Assembly: GCA_026003935.1 (NCBI GenBank)
Contig: BPIE01000002.1
Coordinates: forward strand, 227,407 to 291,406
DNA from: Tepidiforma sp.
GTDB lineage: Bacteria; Chloroflexota; Dehalococcoidia; Tepidiformales; Tepidiformaceae
Length of the DNA stretch: 64,000 bases
Direction of reading: 5' to 3'
Shown here one piece after another: positions 45,933-54,569 of this stretch (the first letter of the stretch is position 1; each line of letters starts with the position of its first letter). The translations under genes were made by a program, and so were the position numbers. Under the pieces are notes generated by a model. It searched no databases. It was given only the letters and a program-made list of their open reading frames with translations, and was not told the DNA's origin.

Positions 45933-46894
45933 CGTTCCGGGACCTCCAGCGCGAGGGCAACGCCGAGCATGGCTGCGGCGATGCCGATGATCCAGAAGCG
46001 GGTGACGATTTGCGTTTCGGCCCAGCCGATGAGCTCGAGGTGGTGATGGAAGGGGGCGCGGCGGAAGATGCGCCGGCCGGTGAGCCGGTAAGACCCGATC
46101 TGGAGGATGTTGGAGCCGGCTTCGAGGACGAAGATGATGCCGATGAGGGGAAGCAGCAGCCACTGGCCGGTCATGAGGGAGACGACGGCGAGGGAGGAGC
46201 CGAGGGCGAGAGCGCCGGTGTCGCCCATGATGACACGAGCCGGGTGGGCGTTGTACCAGAGGTAGCCGAGGTTGGCGCCGGCGATGATGAAGGCAAAGGT
46301 GGCGACGAACTCCTGGCCCTGGATGAAGCCGATGATGCCGTAAGCGATGAAGGCGATGAGGGTGGTGCCGCCGACGAGGCCGTCGAGGCCATCGCTGACG
46401 GCGACGGCGCTGGTGGTGGCGACGATGATGGCGGCGGCAAGGGGGATGTAGAGGAGGCCCAGGCCGTAGGAGCCGACGTAGGGGATGTTGATGGATTCGA
46501 CCTCGATGTAGCGGTAGAGGACGATTGCGGCGCCGAGGGCAAAGACGGCGGTGAAGCCGAGCTTGAAGCGCCACGAGAGGCCGCCCTGGCGGCGGTCCTG
46601 GAGAGTGCCGAGGTCATCGACGAAGCCGGCGGCCGCGGTGACGGCGATCATGCCGAGGGGGAGGAGGATGGACTGGTGGTTCCACCAGTCGACGGCGACG
46701 GCGGTGACGAGGAGGGTCGGAAGCCAGATGATGAAGCCGCCGAAGGTTGGAGTGCCGGCCTTCTTTTGGTGCTCGGGGAGGTATTCGGAGATTTGCTTCC
46801 CGATGCGGCGGCGGCGGAGGTAGCGGACGATGGGCTCGCCGAGGGCAAGGGCGAGGAGGAAGGTGGCGAAGCCGGAGAAGAGGGCGTGGATCAT
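45929..46894 (-). CDS. mraY: Phospho-N-acetylmuramoyl-pentapeptide transferase
   Basis: A 321-aa polytopic membrane enzyme with GKQISEYLPEHQKKAGTPTFGG, AAAGFVDDLGTLQDRRQGGLSWRFKL (Asp-Asp motif), VAVSDGLDGLVGGTTL, GANLGYLWYNAHPARVIMGDTGALALG and RAPFHHHLELIGWAE. It transfers phospho-MurNAc-pentapeptide to undecaprenyl phosphate, forming lipid I. A second member of this superfamily (WecA-like) is at 56453. Confidence 0.96.
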   Translation of the reverse strand: MIHALFSGFATFLLALALGEPIVRYLRRRRIGKQISEYLPEHQKKAGTPTFGGFIIWLPTLLVTAVAVDWWNHQSILLPLGMIAVTAAAGFVDDLGTLQDRRQGGLSWRFKLGFTAVFALGAAIVLYRYIEVESINIPYVGSYGLGLLYIPLAAAIIVATTSAVAVSDGLDGLVGGTTLIAFIAYGIIGFIQGQEFVATFAFIIAGANLGYLWYNAHPARVIMGDTGALALGSSLAVVSLMTGQWLLLPLIGIIFVLEAGSNILQIGSYRLTGRRIFRRAPFHHHLELIGWAETQIVTRFWIIGIAAAMLGVALALEVPER

Positions 46895-48273
46895 GGTTCG
46901 CCCTCTAGCAGGGGGATGAGAGTTTCGAACTCCTGGGAGCGGGAGGCCTTCAGCAAGACGGTGTCGCCGGGGCCGAGGATATCGCGGACGAAGCGAGCGG
47001 CTTCGTTCTTGTCGGCGAACCAGTGGACCTGTGCGAGGCCGGCCTCGCGGGCTGCCTGGGCCATGACGCGGCAGGTTTCGCCGACGGCGACGAGCACATC
47101 GGCGCAGTCGGCGGCGAGGGCACCGGCGGCGCGATGCTCCTGTTCTTCGAATGCTCCCAGTTCCGCCATCTTGCCGAGGAGGGCGATGCGGCGGCCGCTG
47201 GAGTCGCGGAGGAGGCGGAGTGCGCCTGCGAGCGATGCCGGGCTGGAGTTGTAGCGGTCGTCGAGGATGGTGGCGCCGGTGTCGCTCTTCCGGACGGTGA
47301 TGCGGCGGTCGGGCAGCTCGGCAGTCGAGACTGCGCGGGCCATTTCCGGCAGGTTGCGGCCGAGGGCGAGGCCGGCGGCGATGGTGAAGAGGGCAGCGGG
47401 GATAGTGTGGAGGCCGGGGAGGGGAGAGCGCACGACCTGGTGCTCCCCCTCGAATGCGACGGTGAATTCGGTGCCTTCGAGGCCGCGGGCGTGCGCATCG
47501 GTGACGACGAGCGCGGCACCCGAGCCCGGCGAACCGAAGCCGATGACGCGGCAGGGGAGGCGGGCGGCCTCGGGTGCGATGCGGGGGTCGTCCATATTGA
47601 GGATGGCGGTGCCGGCGCGCGGGAGGGCGCGAGCGAGGGAGAGCTTTTCCTCGGCGATGGCTTCGATGGAGCCGAGCTTTTCGATGTGGGTGAGGCCGAT
47701 GTTGAGCACGCCGCCGATTTCGGGGAGGGCGATGGAGGCGAGGTAGGCGATTTCGCCCCGGCTGTCCATTGCCATTTCGAGGACCGCGACTTCATCGTTT
47801 CGGCGGAGGCCGAGCAACGCAAGGGGCAGCCCTTCGCGGGAGTTGTAGTTGCCGCGGCGGCTGAAGACGCGGAAGAAAGGGGCGAGCGCGGCTGCGCAGA
47901 GGTCCTTGGCGGTGGTCTTCCCGACGGTGCCGGTGACGCCGATGACGCGGGGTGAGCAGGCGAGGCGCCAGGCGCGGGCGAGCTCACCGACGGCGCGGGT
48001 GGTATCAGGGGCAACGACGACGGTGCGGCCTTCGGGGATGACGGCGGGCTCGCGGGAGCAGATGACCGCGATGGCGCCTGCGCGAAGTGCGGCATCGACG
48101 AAGTTGTCGCCGTGGGTACGCTCGCCCGGGAAGGCGCAGAAGAGCTCGCCGGGGCGAACGGCACGGGAATCGGCGGAACCACCGGAGACTTCGGCGGTGC
48201 CGCCGAAGTGGACGCGGTAGCCGCGGCGGGACATTTCCTCGGCGATGAAGTCAGTGGTGAGGTGGCCGGTCAT
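46891..48273 (-). CDS. murF: UDP-MurNAc-tripeptide--D-alanyl-D-alanine ligase
   Basis: A 460-aa Mur ligase: SRAVRPGELFCAFPGERTHGDNFV (N-terminal uridine-binding domain), ARVIGVTGTVGKTTAKDLCAAAL-like VIGVTGTVGKTTAKDL (P-loop), NYNSREGLPLALLGL, EMAMDSRGEIAYLASIALPEIGGVLNIGLTHIEKLGS and LDDRYNSSPASLAGALR. It adds D-Ala-D-Ala to the tripeptide. It directly follows ftsI with a 4-nt overlap, so murE, which normally stands between them, is missing. Confidence 0.96.
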   Translation of the reverse strand: MTGHLTTDFIAEEMSRRGYRVHFGGTAEVSGGSADSRAVRPGELFCAFPGERTHGDNFVDAALRAGAIAVICSREPAVIPEGRTVVVAPDTTRAVGELARAWRLACSPRVIGVTGTVGKTTAKDLCAAALAPFFRVFSRRGNYNSREGLPLALLGLRRNDEVAVLEMAMDSRGEIAYLASIALPEIGGVLNIGLTHIEKLGSIEAIAEEKLSLARALPRAGTAILNMDDPRIAPEAARLPCRVIGFGSPGSGAALVVTDAHARGLEGTEFTVAFEGEHQVVRSPLPGLHTIPAALFTIAAGLALGRNLPEMARAVSTAELPDRRITVRKSDTGATILDDRYNSSPASLAGALRLLRDSSGRRIALLGKMAELGAFEEQEHRAAGALAADCADVLVAVGETCRVMAQAAREAGLAQVHWFADKNEAARFVRDILGPGDTVLLKASRSQEFETLIPLLEGEP

Positions 48274-50015
48274 CGCGCGCTGCTCCTGGTGCCCTTCTCG
48301 GGGGGCACGCCGAGGTAGCGGAGGGCTTCGTCGACGAATCGGGCGAAGATGGGGCCGGCTGCCTGGGTGCCGGTCAGGAGGTTGCGGTTGCGGTCGAGAC
48401 GGACGAGGACGAGGAGGCGCGGGTTTTCGAGGGGAGCGAAGCCCATGAAGGAGACGATTTGCTGGTCATCGGTATAGGTGCCCCACACGGGGATGTTGGC
48501 GGTACCGGATTTGCCGCCCGCGGTGTAATGGGCAGGGTTGCGGCCCCATCCGTCCGGGTCCTGGGCGACGACTTCGCCCATCATGCGGCGAACGGCATCG
48601 CTCGTTGCTTCGGAGATGACGCGGCGAACGACGGTCGGCTGGACGTCGATGCGGGAGCCATCGGGGAGGATGCGGGCTTTGACGATGTGGGGAGTGATGA
48701 GGTTGCCGCCGTTAATGCAGGCAGCGATGGCCTGCATCATCTGGATGGGGGTGACGCTGATGGACTGGCCGAAGGACTGCGTGGCAACGTCGACGGGGGA
48801 GTAGCCGGGGTCTTCGGGGCGGCGGAAGAAGCCGGCGGCCTCGCCGGGGAGGTCGACGCCGGTTTTCTGGCCGAATCCGAAGGCTTCGAGGTAGGACTGA
48901 AAGAGGCGGGTGCCGAGCTTCTGCTGCATGAAGACGGCGCCGGTGTTGATGGAGTGCTGGAGCACGCCGGTCATCGTCTGCTCGCCGTAGACGCCGTCGT
49001 CCCAGTTTTTGAGGAGCACCCCCTCCACATCCACAACGCCATTATCCACGTAGGTGGTCTCAGGGGTGACGACGCCGGCGTCGATGGCGGCGGCGGCCGT
49101 GACGACTTTCATGACGGAGCCCGGTTCGTAGGTGTCGGTGACGGTGATGTTCTTGAACGGGCTGCGCGCTTCGGAGGCGCTGGCGAGGTCCTGTTCGAGG
49201 GTGGAGTAGCGCACGCTGGGCAGGGTGGCGTTGGCGAGGATTTCGCCGTTGGCCGGGTCCATCACGAGAATGGTGCCGCCGGCGGCGCCGTGTTCCTTGA
49301 CGGCCTCGGCGAGCATCTGCTCGGCGAGGCGCTGGAGGTAGCGGTCGATGGTGAGGACGAGGTCGTCGCCGGGGACGGGCTCGGTGGCGACGTAGCGGCC
49401 GTAGGGGATGGGGTCGCCGAGGGTATCGCGCTCGTAGACGGCGCGGCCGGGCTTTCCCTGGAGGATGTCGTTGTAGTACTGCTCGATGCCGGCGAGGCCG
49501 GTATTGTCGAGGCCAATGAAGCCGAGGACAGCGGCGGCGAGGTCGCCTTCGGGATGGATGCGGGCGGTGTTTGGGAGGAGGACGACGCCCGGGAGGTCGG
49601 CTTCGATAAGGCGCTGGCCGAGGTCGTAGTCGAGGTCAACTGCGATGCGGATTTCGACTCCCGGGGAGCTTGCGAGAGCGGCTTCGACCTGGTCGCGGGG
49701 GATGCGGGTGATTTCGGAGACTTTCTGGAGGGTGGTTTCGCGGGAGGCTGCATCCCGCCAGGCGCGGGTATTGAGGTAGAGGTCCCAGGTATCGACGGAG
49801 GTGACGAGGACGCCGCCGTTGCGGTCGAGGATGGCGCCGCGGCGGGCATAGAGGGTGGAGTCGCCGAGGAGCTCGTTGCGGGCCTGGGCGGCGTAGGCGG
49901 CGTGCTGGAGGACCTGGAGCTGGACGAGGCGCGCGGCGAGGAGGGCCCCGAAGAGGCCGAGGAAGAACGCGGGGAGCCAGACGCGACGGGTGGGCCGCGC
50001 TTTCTGGATGCTCAT
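48270..50015 (-). CDS. ftsI: Septal peptidoglycan transpeptidase (class B penicillin-binding protein)
   Basis: A 581-aa protein from ATG 50015 (MSIQKARPTRRVWLPAFFLG); the track ORF to 50405 extends into ftsL's shadow. A single N-terminal membrane helix is followed by the PBP dimerisation domain (RNELLGDSTLYARRGAILDRNG) and the transpeptidase domain: SxxK in YEPGSVMKVV, SxN in HSINTGAV and KSGTAN. It cross-links septal peptidoglycan. It lacks a PASTA domain. It is the partner of FtsW. Confidence 0.95.
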   Translation of the reverse strand: MSIQKARPTRRVWLPAFFLGLFGALLAARLVQLQVLQHAAYAAQARNELLGDSTLYARRGAILDRNGGVLVTSVDTWDLYLNTRAWRDAASRETTLQKVSEITRIPRDQVEAALASSPGVEIRIAVDLDYDLGQRLIEADLPGVVLLPNTARIHPEGDLAAAVLGFIGLDNTGLAGIEQYYNDILQGKPGRAVYERDTLGDPIPYGRYVATEPVPGDDLVLTIDRYLQRLAEQMLAEAVKEHGAAGGTILVMDPANGEILANATLPSVRYSTLEQDLASASEARSPFKNITVTDTYEPGSVMKVVTAAAAIDAGVVTPETTYVDNGVVDVEGVLLKNWDDGVYGEQTMTGVLQHSINTGAVFMQQKLGTRLFQSYLEAFGFGQKTGVDLPGEAAGFFRRPEDPGYSPVDVATQSFGQSISVTPIQMMQAIAACINGGNLITPHIVKARILPDGSRIDVQPTVVRRVISEATSDAVRRMMGEVVAQDPDGWGRNPAHYTAGGKSGTANIPVWGTYTDDQQIVSFMGFAPLENPRLLVLVRLDRNRNLLTGTQAAGPIFARFVDEALRYLGVPPEKGTRSSAR

Positions 50016-50064
50016 ACCGAACGCGCCTCCGGCCGCCGGGGTTCGACGGCGGTGGTGGTGCTGG

Positions 50065-50499
50065 CTACCAGGGTCGCCAGCTGAGGAGGGACTTCCACCA
50101 GGAGTCTTGCGGCGCGGGCGTGGGCGCCGGGTCGGGGAGATACTCCGCGGGAAGCTTCGCCGGCGCGGGGCCGGGTTCCTGGACGGTGACGTAGATCGGG
50201 TCGGCCGCTGGCACCATGCCGATTTCCTGTGCGCGGCGCTCGATCCGGGACTGGGAGGTGAGACGGGCGACATCGGCTTCGAGGAGTGCGATCTGGGAGC
50301 GGAGCTGGGCCTGTTCGCGCTGGGAGGCCTGGATATCGAAGCCGCGGGAAGTGACGAAGCTGTTCTGGACGACGGGCAGGAGGGCAGCGAAGAGGAGGAA
50401 GGCAAGGGCCGCAGCCACCGCCCAGTTGACGCGCGGGGACGGCAATGGGAGGCCGATGGGACGGCGAGCGCCGCCGAGCGGGTGGTTGATGGCAGCCAT
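50065..50499 (-). CDS. ftsL: FtsL/septum-formation-initiator-like protein
   Basis: A 144-aa bitopic protein: a short cytoplasmic tail, a membrane helix (NWAVAAALAFLLFAALLPVVQ), a coiled coil (ASQREQAQLRSQIALLEADVARLTSQSRIERRAQEIGMVPA) and a Pro-rich C-terminal end. The place between rsmH and ftsI plus the coil are characteristic of FtsL, though sequence conservation in this family is low. It should join FtsQ/DivIC in the divisome. It starts 2 nt after rsmH. Confidence 0.85.
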   Translation of the reverse strand: MAAINHPLGGARRPIGLPLPSPRVNWAVAAALAFLLFAALLPVVQNSFVTSRGFDIQASQREQAQLRSQIALLEADVARLTSQSRIERRAQEIGMVPAADPIYVTVQEPGPAPAKLPAEYLPDPAPTPAPQDSWWKSLLSWRPW

Positions 50500-50501
50500 G
50501 G

Positions 50502-51479
50502 CTAGGACCTCCGCTCAGCGGCCCGGAGGACGGCGCTGCGGGCGCGGGGGTTACGGGCGACTTCCGCAGGGGAGGGGCGCACTGCGCGCCGGGTGAGGAT
50601 GCGAAGCGTGGGCCGGTGGCCGCAGCGGCAGACCGGGAGCCCCGGCGGGCAGATGCAATCCGAGGCTTCGCGGGCGAAGTACTGCTTGACGATGCGGTCT
50701 TCGAGGGAGTGGAAACTGATGACCACGAGCCTGCCGGGGCGGCGGTCATCGTTTCCAGGGTCGAGCAGGCCGTGGGCGAGCGGAAGCACCAGGCGAAGGC
50801 TGTCGAGTTCACCGTTCACCTGGATCCGGAGCGCCTGGAAGACTTTGGTGGCGGGGTGATTTGGGGTGCGTCTCCCGGCACCCCCCACGGCCTGCCCGAC
50901 GACACTGGCGAGTTGGGTAGTCGTTCGCAGGGGCTGGCGCATGCGTGCGGCAACGATGGCGCGCGCGATGCGCCGGGCATGCCGCTCTTCGCCGTATTCG
51001 AAGAAGAGCGCTGCGAGCGACTGTTCGTCCCAGGTGTTCACGATGTCGGCGGCGGTTGGGCCGCCGGCCGACGGGTCCATGCGCATGTCGAGGGGGCCGT
51101 CGTGAGAGAAGGCGAACCCCCGACGCGGGGATTCGACCTGGAAGGACGAGAAGCCCAGGTCGAAGAGGATACCGTCGGCGGATGTGACACCTGCTTCCGC
51201 GGCGACCCTGTCGAGTTCGCGGAAGTTCGCGTGGACGAAGCTGACCCGCCTCCCAAACGGTGCCAGCCTCGCGCGCGCGAACTCCAGCGCCTCGGCGTCC
51301 TGGTCGATGCAGAGGAGCCTGCCGGCGGTGCCGAGTTTGCGGGCGATGGCCTCGGCATGGCCGCCGAGACCGGTGGTGCCATCGATGTAGGTGCCGTCCT
51401 CGCGGACATCGAGGAAGCCGAGGGCTTCTTCGAGGAGGACGGGCTGGTGGAGCGGCAGGGAGGATGTCATGACGACCAC
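50502..51479 (-). CDS. rsmH: 16S rRNA (cytosine1402-N4) methyltransferase
   Basis: About 325 aa. GTG 51479 has GGAGGA at a 7-nt spacing and lies 1 nt after mraZ; the ATG three codons later (51470) is the alternative. It contains HQPVLLEEALGFL, DGTTGLGGHAEAI (SAM-binding), RMDPSAGGPTAADIVNTW, EERHARRIARAIV, HPATKVFQALRIQVNGEL and FHSLEDRIVKQYF, all RsmH signatures. It methylates C1402 in the P site of 16S rRNA. A Cys cluster (CICPPGLPVCRCG) near the C-terminus is also usual. Confidence 0.95.
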   Translation of the reverse strand: MVVMTSSLPLHQPVLLEEALGFLDVREDGTYIDGTTGLGGHAEAIARKLGTAGRLLCIDQDAEALEFARARLAPFGRRVSFVHANFRELDRVAAEAGVTSADGILFDLGFSSFQVESPRRGFAFSHDGPLDMRMDPSAGGPTAADIVNTWDEQSLAALFFEYGEERHARRIARAIVAARMRQPLRTTTQLASVVGQAVGGAGRRTPNHPATKVFQALRIQVNGELDSLRLVLPLAHGLLDPGNDDRRPGRLVVISFHSLEDRIVKQYFAREASDCICPPGLPVCRCGHRPTLRILTRRAVRPSPAEVARNPRARSAVLRAAERRS

Positions 51480-51480
51480 G

Positions 51481-51954
51481 TTACGCTCCTCCCTGGGGTT
51501 GCGGCGGGCGCCCAGCGCTGAAGCCGGATGCGGCGACCTGGGCGCGGGCGCGCTTGCGTTCGGCTTCGCGGGCGGCGTAGACCGCGGCGTTCCAGATTTC
51601 GATGCGGCGACCAACGCCGACGACTTTGATCTCGCGCGCGTCCTTGGTGATGCCGGCGCGAGCGGCGAGGTCGTCGGGCAGGTTGATGCGGCCCTGAGAG
51701 TCGATCTCGGTTGGCCAGAAGTTGGCGTAGAAGTCGCGGCGGGCGTCCTCGGCGACGGGGTCGCCCTCGGGGAGGGCATCGAAGAGCGCTGCCTGGCGGT
51801 CGAATTCTTCGCCGGAGTAGAGGTGGAGGCAGTCGTCGGCGCCGGCGCCGAGGTAGCAGGCCTCCTTGAGGGCAGCCCGGAAGGCCGGGGGGATTGGCAC
51901 CCTGCCCCGGTCGTCGAGCTTGTAGTCGTAAGCGCCCGAGAAGCGCGTTTGCAT
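51481..51954 (-). CDS. mraZ: Division/cell wall cluster transcriptional repressor MraZ
   Basis: A 157-aa protein with two SpoVT/AbrB-like repeats: YDYKLDDRGRVPIPPAFRAALK and WPTEIDSQGRINLPDDLAARAGI, each carrying the conserved D-GR signature. It binds tandem TGGGN boxes in its own promoter and represses the dcw cluster; such boxes are visible upstream. The C-terminal ~30 residues are a variable Arg/Ala-rich tail. Confidence 0.95.
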   Translation of the reverse strand: MQTRFSGAYDYKLDDRGRVPIPPAFRAALKEACYLGAGADDCLHLYSGEEFDRQAALFDALPEGDPVAEDARRDFYANFWPTEIDSQGRINLPDDLAARAGITKDAREIKVVGVGRRIEIWNAAVYAAREAERKRARAQVAASGFSAGRPPQPQGGA

Positions 51955-52012
51955 GCCCTCATGAGCCTTTCCGGGTGTCGGATGGGAACTGAACTCGGAG
52001 GATGGGCTGAGA

Positions 52013-52047
52013 CTCCACTATCTCCCATTTGTCCCCATCTGTCCCCC
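52013..52047 (-). promoter_or_regulatory. MraZ-binding boxes
   Basis: On the minus strand GGGGGACAGA, TGGGGACAAA, TGGGAGATAG and TGGAG follow one another with a 10-nt period, directly downstream of the mraZ -10 element. That is the layout of MraZ operators (TGGGN plus ~5 nt spacer), so autoregulation of the whole cluster is expected. Confidence 0.8.
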
Positions 52048-52053
52048 GCGGGC

Positions 52054-52083
52054 ATAGTAGGTGCCCCCTGAAGGGCGTGTCAA
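52054..52083 (-). promoter_or_regulatory. Promoter of the mraZ-ftsZ (dcw) operon
   Basis: TTGACA, an 18-nt spacer and TACTAT on the minus strand form a near-perfect sigma-70-type promoter, ~100 nt before the mraZ ATG. It is back-to-back with the promoter of the MogA/MoaB gene. Confidence 0.8.
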
Positions 52084-52092
52084 TACGTTTTT

Positions 52093-52121
52093 TTGGCCGC
52101 GGCCACCGGGGGGCGTAGGAT
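52093..52121 (+). promoter_or_regulatory. Leaderless promoter of the MogA/MoaB gene
   Basis: TTGGCC, a 17-nt spacer and TAGGAT end 6 nt before the GTG at 52128, so transcription should start at or next to the first codon. Confidence 0.55.
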
Positions 52122-52127
52122 CGGTGC

Positions 52128-52622
52128 GTGGCGCGGATTGCGGTATTGACGGTTTCGGACCGGGGTGCTGCGGGGGAGCGGGAGGACCTCGGGGGGCCGC
52201 TGATTGCCGAGCTGGCAGCGGCTGCCGGTCATGCGGTGGCCGCGCGGGCGATTGTCCCGGACGAGCTGGAGCAGATTGCCGGGCAGCTGCGGGCGTGGGC
52301 CGACGGCGGGGTCGCGGATGTGGTCATTACGACGGGGGGAACGGGGCTGACGCCGAGGGATGTGACGCCGGAGGCGACGAGGAGCGTGGCGGAGCGGGAG
52401 GTGCCGGGTATTGCGGTGGCGCTGGTGGCGAACGGACTGCAGTACACGCCGTTTGCGGCGCTAACGCGGGGGGTTGCGGTGACGCGGGGTCGGACGCTGA
52501 TCGTGAACCTCCCGGGGAATCCGAAGGCTGTACGCGAGGGGATGGAGGTGCTGCTGCCGCTGCTCAACCACGCGGCGGAGCTGCTGGCGGGGCCGGTGGA
52601 GCATGGGCCGGGGGCAGGCTGA
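52128..52622 (+). CDS. Molybdenum cofactor biosynthesis protein, MogA/MoaB family
   Basis: A 164-aa MoCF-domain protein: [51 protein letters not shown] and [21 protein letters not shown]. These are the molybdopterin-binding motifs of the family, which adenylylates molybdopterin before Mo insertion (Mog/MoaB). No other Moco genes adjoin it. The GTG start is very close to a -10 element, so the message is probably leaderless. The function as MogA rather than MoaB cannot be separated here. Confidence 0.92.
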   Translation: MARIAVLTVSDRGAAGEREDLGGPLIAELAAAAGHAVAARAIVPDELEQIAGQLRAWADGGVADVVITTGGTGLTPRDVTPEATRSVAEREVPGIAVALVANGLQYTPFAALTRGVAVTRGRTLIVNLPGNPKAVREGMEVLLPLLNHAAELLAGPVEHGPGAG

Positions 52623-52672
52623 GCCGCTCGAGAGTTGCCCGGGGAGGCGGCATCGTTGATCGTGGAGATGCG

Positions 52673-53419
52673 ATGCGGGTCGATGTCCTGACGCTCTTCC
52701 CTGAGGCTTTTCGCGGACCGCTCGACGTGTCGATTGTGAAGCGGGCGCGGGAAGACGGGCTGCTCGACCTTCACGTTCACGACATCCGGGAGCACGCGAC
52801 GGACCGGCACCGGACCGTGGACGACTACCCGTTTGGCGGGGGACAGGGGATGGTGATGCGGGTCGACGTGCTGGACCGTGCGCTGGAGTTCGTGCGCGCG
52901 CAGGCACCGGAGCGCGGGCTGGTGGTGTACCTGACGCCGGCAGGGGAGCGGCTGAATGACCGCATCGTGCGGGAGCTGGCTGCGGAGCCGCGGCTGATTC
53001 TGGTGTGCGGTCGGTATGAGGGGGTCGATGAGCGGTTCGTGGAGCACTGCGTCGACCGGGAGATATCAATTGGCGACTACGTGCTGACGGGAGGTGAGTT
53101 GCCCGCGATGGTGCTGATCGACGCCGTGACGCGGCACATCCCCGGGGCGCTCGGGGATGCGGCATCGCCGGAGGAGGAGTCGTTTGCGGATGGGCTGCTG
53201 GAGCATCCGCAGTACACGCGGCCCGCGGTGTACCGGGGCTGGGCGGTGCCGGACGTGTTGCTGAGCGGGCACCATGCGCGGATCGAGGCGTGGCGGCGGG
53301 CGCAGCGGCTGGCGCGGACTCGTGAGCGCCGGCCGGACCTGCTGGGCGAGCCCAATGATGGGGCGCAGCCGGGAGGGCGGCGGGAGCGGCTAGGCGCGCC
53401 GGATGAGGTCGACGAATGA
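52673..53419 (+). CDS. trmD: tRNA (guanine37-N1)-methyltransferase
   Basis: A 248-aa SPOUT methyltransferase from ATG 52673 ([17 protein letters not shown]). The trefoil-knot motifs are [25 protein letters not shown] and [38 protein letters not shown] is in the C-domain. It methylates G37 next to the anticodon. rimM, rpsP and rplS, its usual neighbours, are absent. The C-terminal ~10 residues overlap the convergent phosphatase gene by 30 nt. Confidence 0.95.
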   Translation: MRVDVLTLFPEAFRGPLDVSIVKRAREDGLLDLHVHDIREHATDRHRTVDDYPFGGGQGMVMRVDVLDRALEFVRAQAPERGLVVYLTPAGERLNDRIVRELAAEPRLILVCGRYEGVDERFVEHCVDREISIGDYVLTGGELPAMVLIDAVTRHIPGALGDAASPEEESFADGLLEHPQYTRPAVYRGWAVPDVLLSGHHARIEAWRRAQRLARTRERRPDLLGEPNDGAQPGGRRERLGAPDEVDE

Positions 53420-53893
53420 GGCGTTGGAGAGTGCGCCAGGACGTGCTGCCCTGATCTGCGCGATGGCGGCTTCGGCATTGAAGCCGAGGCGGCGGAGCAG
53501 GAGGCCGGTGATGAGGCCGCTGCGATTCATGCCGTGGGTACACATGATGTAGACGGCTGCAGGGGCCGTCGCGGGCTCGGCGAGGGCAGCGGCGAGGCGG
53601 TCGACGATGGGGAGGATGTGGCGGGAAGGAAGGGCGAGGACCTCGACGTCGGAGAAGACACAGGCGAGGTGGGCTGCGGCGGAGGCCCGGTAGGGGTGGG
53701 GCATGTCCCCGGCGCAATCGACGAGCCAGGCGGCATCGAGTGCCGCTGGGGAGAGGGGCTCGCCGAGGAGACTGTGGGCCCCGCCCATCCAGATGGAGGC
53801 ACGGAGGGAGGGGAGAGCGCCGCGGGGGAGGACGAGGGAGGCGCGGGGCGGCAGGGCGTGTGCGGGCAGTTCGAGCGAGGGCTCCTGGAGCAC
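53390..53893 (-). CDS. Dual-specificity-type (CX5R) protein phosphatase
   Basis: About 167 aa. The P-loop CTHGMNRSG fits the CX5R active site of cysteine phosphatases, with the general acid plausibly in [10 protein letters not shown] or nearby. The N-terminal half ([34 protein letters not shown]) resembles the start of DSP folds. The start is uncertain: GTG 53893 gives [12 protein letters not shown] but has no Shine-Dalgarno; the frame is open further upstream. It is divergent from the TetR gene and convergent with trmD. Substrate unknown. Confidence 0.75.
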   Translation of the reverse strand: MLQEPSLELPAHALPPRASLVLPRGALPSLRASIWMGGAHSLLGEPLSPAALDAAWLVDCAGDMPHPYRASAAAHLACVFSDVEVLALPSRHILPIVDRLAAALAEPATAPAAVYIMCTHGMNRSGLITGLLLRRLGFNAEAAIAQIRAARPGALSNASFVDLIRRA

Positions 53894-53934
53894 GGGGAGA
53901 TGGTAACGGGCGGTGGTGAGCGGGGATACTGAAA

Positions 53935-53946
53935 GCAAGTGCTTGC
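53935..53946. promoter_or_regulatory. Inverted repeat upstream of the TetR-family gene
   Basis: GCAAG-TG-CTTGC lies 18 bp before the tetR-like ATG, in the divergent region shared with the phosphatase. It is a plausible operator for the TetR-family protein encoded next to it. Confidence 0.5.
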
Positions 53947-53950
53947 ATGA

Positions 53951-53956
53951 TAGGAT
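53951..53956 (+). promoter_or_regulatory. -10 element of the tetR-ABC operon, leaderless
   Basis: TAGGAT ends 7 nt before the ATG at 53964. No strong -35 is visible. The spacing implies a leaderless transcript. Confidence 0.45.
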
Positions 53957-53963
53957 GGCGGGG

Positions 53964-54569
53964 ATGGATGCGACGACGGAGCGCCTGCTGGCTGCGGCGC
54001 GGGAGATCTTCGAGGAGGAAGGGTTTCGCGGGGCGACGACGAGGAAGATCGCTGCGCGCGCGGGTGTGAATGAGGTGACGCTGTTCCGGCACTTTGCGAA
54101 CAAGGAGGAGCTGATCGGTGCGGCGATCGAGCGGGGGCACCGGGAGGCCGTGGAGCGGCTTGCGGCCCACCCGCTGCCCGCGGCGCCGCGCGACCTCGAG
54201 GCGGAGCTGCGGCCGTATCTGCGGCTGGTGCTGCGCGCGTTCTCAGCTTCGGGTCGGGGGGTGCGGACGGCGCTCGCGGAGTGGGAGCACCTCCCCGCGT
54301 TCCATGCGTGGCTGATGGGGCCGAGCGAGGCGGTGCTCGCCGAGATTGAGCGATATCTGCGGGCAGCTGCCGGTTCGGGGCTGCTCCGGCCGGGGGCAGA
54401 CCCGGCGGCCGTGACGCATCTGCTGGTGGCAGCGCTGTTCTCGCACGGGCTGCTGCCCGCGATGATGCCTGAGCGGTTCGAAGGGGGCGCTGAGGCGTCG
54501 TTTGAGCGGTGCGTGGACGTTGTCCTTGACGCGATTCGTCCCGACAGGGACAGGAGGAGTGACCAATGA
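53964..54569 (+). CDS. TetR/AcrR family transcriptional regulator
   Basis: A 201-aa protein from ATG 53964 (MDATTERLLAAAREIFEEEGFRGATTRKIAARAGVNEVTLFRHFANKEELI), a textbook TetR helix-turn-helix in the first 55 residues. A helical ligand-binding domain follows, with no detectable signature for its effector. Its TGA overlaps the ATG of the permease gene, so it heads a three-gene operon with an ABC exporter and probably represses it through the inverted repeat upstream. Confidence 0.92.
   Translation: MDATTERLLAAAREIFEEEGFRGATTRKIAARAGVNEVTLFRHFANKEELIGAAIERGHREAVERLAAHPLPAAPRDLEAELRPYLRLVLRAFSASGRGVRTALAEWEHLPAFHAWLMGPSEAVLAEIERYLRAAAGSGLLRPGADPAAVTHLLVAALFSHGLLPAMMPERFEGGAEASFERCVDVVLDAIRPDRDRRSDQ

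Noticed and set aside
44517-46046. 509-aa + strand ORF
   Set aside because: Shadow of murD and neighbours.
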